Assembly (NCBI GenBank): GCA_002803225.1
Contig: NXFV01001355.1
Span: forward strand, 1 to 53,803
From: Gamarada debralockiae
Taxonomy: Eukaryota; Ascomycota; Leotiomycetes; Helotiales; Hyphodiscaceae
Direction of reading: 5' to 3'
Length of the DNA stretch: 53,803 nucleotides
Positions 53,478 to 53,803 of the stretch are shown here, in pieces (position 1 is the stretch's first letter; every line of letters starts with the position of its first letter). The notes beneath the pieces are model-generated. The model ran no database searches, was not told the origin of the DNA, and saw only the letters and a program-made list of their open reading frames with translations. The position numbers and the translations under genes were made by a program.

Positions 53478-53803
53478 TCATTCCTCTGTCTGCCATCCAA
53501 GTAATATTGTACGGGAAGACAAAGTATCAGGGTGAGTAGGACCTATTATCTTAGTCCGTAATGTTACGCATTCCTCCATTATCTTAAGGGCCTCTTTATC
53601 TCGGCCATGTGCTTTCCACGTGAAGGCAAGATTTGCCATGCTCCTTAGCGTAGAAGGATGGTCCGCTCCGAGCTTCGTCATGCGAGTCTCCATCACTTGC
53701 ATGTCCAGCCCTTCAGCCTCGTCCCATCGGCCTTGATTCCAGTACGTCGACGCTAGGTTGGCCATACTAGACAGCGTGTCTGGATGGTCCACTCCGAGTT
53801 TCG
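53478..53803 (-). CDS. C-terminus of a kinesin-light-chain-type TPR protein, cut by window edge
   Basis: The minus-strand frame enters from the right edge. It contains two full 42-residue TPR units of the kinesin-light-chain/TPR_10-12 type (GVDHPDTLSSMANLASTYW, GRWDEAEGLDMQVMETRMTK, then LGADHPSTLRSMANLAFTW, GRDKEALKIMEECVTLRTKI) and the start of a third (GPTHPDTLSSR) before the stop at 53478. In filamentous fungi such repeats are usually the C-terminal sensor of NLR-like (NACHT or NB-ARC) or patatin-like proteins involved in heterokaryon or xenorecognition. The N-terminal effector lies outside the window, so this is inference. Confidence 0.85.
   Translation of the reverse strand, partial: KLGVDHPDTLSSMANLASTYWNQGRWDEAEGLDMQVMETRMTKLGADHPSTLRSMANLAFTWKAHGRDKEALKIMEECVTLRTKIIGPTHPDTLSSRTILLGWQTEE

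Overview
The window looks like a chromosome segment of a filamentous ascomycete, probably a member of the Leotiomycetes, although the exact taxon is inferred. Almost every gene is split by short GT-AG introns of 44-154 bp with CTRAC/CTAAC-like branch sites. The gene content is typically fungal: a Zn2Cys6 regulator, DASH subunit Spc19, Met1, Rav2, Pop7, Pex11, ATP synthase subunit J, a 2EXR protein and an ACS-family permease. I rebuilt exon structures by hand. In every spliced model the exon lengths sum to a multiple of three, and family motifs read across the junctions.

Layout. 1-3.8 kb holds a decayed medium-chain dehydrogenase pseudogene and a six-exon Zn2Cys6 factor. 6.5-13.1 kb holds a SUR1/OCH1-type mannosyltransferase, SPC19, MET1 and an MFS transporter. 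14.7-16.1 kb holds a coiled-coil/2EXR protein. 16.2-21.9 kb is an AT-rich, repeat-laden stretch with LTR copies, a broken Ty1/copia gag-protease relic and a minisatellite, and it surrounds an intronless alpha/beta hydrolase. 21.9-29.8 kb is a single uninterrupted reading frame of 2620 codons. 30.5-42.4 kb returns to compact housekeeping genes: lipoyl synthase, a SAP-SAP-SWIM-RING protein, a His-Me-endonuclease-like gene, POP7, RAV2, a NIPSNAP protein and ATP18. 45.1-51.9 kb holds an ACS permease, an HSL-type hydrolase, PEX11 and a type-B carboxylesterase. The right edge has a perfect solo LTR and the C-terminus of a TPR protein.

The outstanding object is the 2620-residue protein at 21932-29794. 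In order it carries a degenerate sugar-phosphate cyclase domain, an intact sugar-phosphate cyclase domain of the sedoheptulose-7-phosphate (C7-cyclitol) type, an extended SDR/epimerase, an unrecognised ~180-residue segment, a ROK-family sugar kinase, a zinc-type medium-chain dehydrogenase and a phosphoglucose-isomerase/SIS domain. Cyclase, ROK kinase, SDR and MDR are the enzyme classes that act as separate proteins in bacterial acarbose/validamycin-type C7-cyclitol pathways. Here they are fused into one polypeptide, reminiscent of the fungal pentafunctional AROM protein. I know of no description of such a protein. Its product is unknown, but a carbasugar or cyclitol phosphate is the natural hypothesis.

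The gene has no introns and sits between transposon relics and the ordinary lipoyl synthase gene. This fits acquisition, perhaps from a bacterial operon, followed by retention under selection. The adjacent alpha/beta hydrolase is the only other candidate accessory gene.
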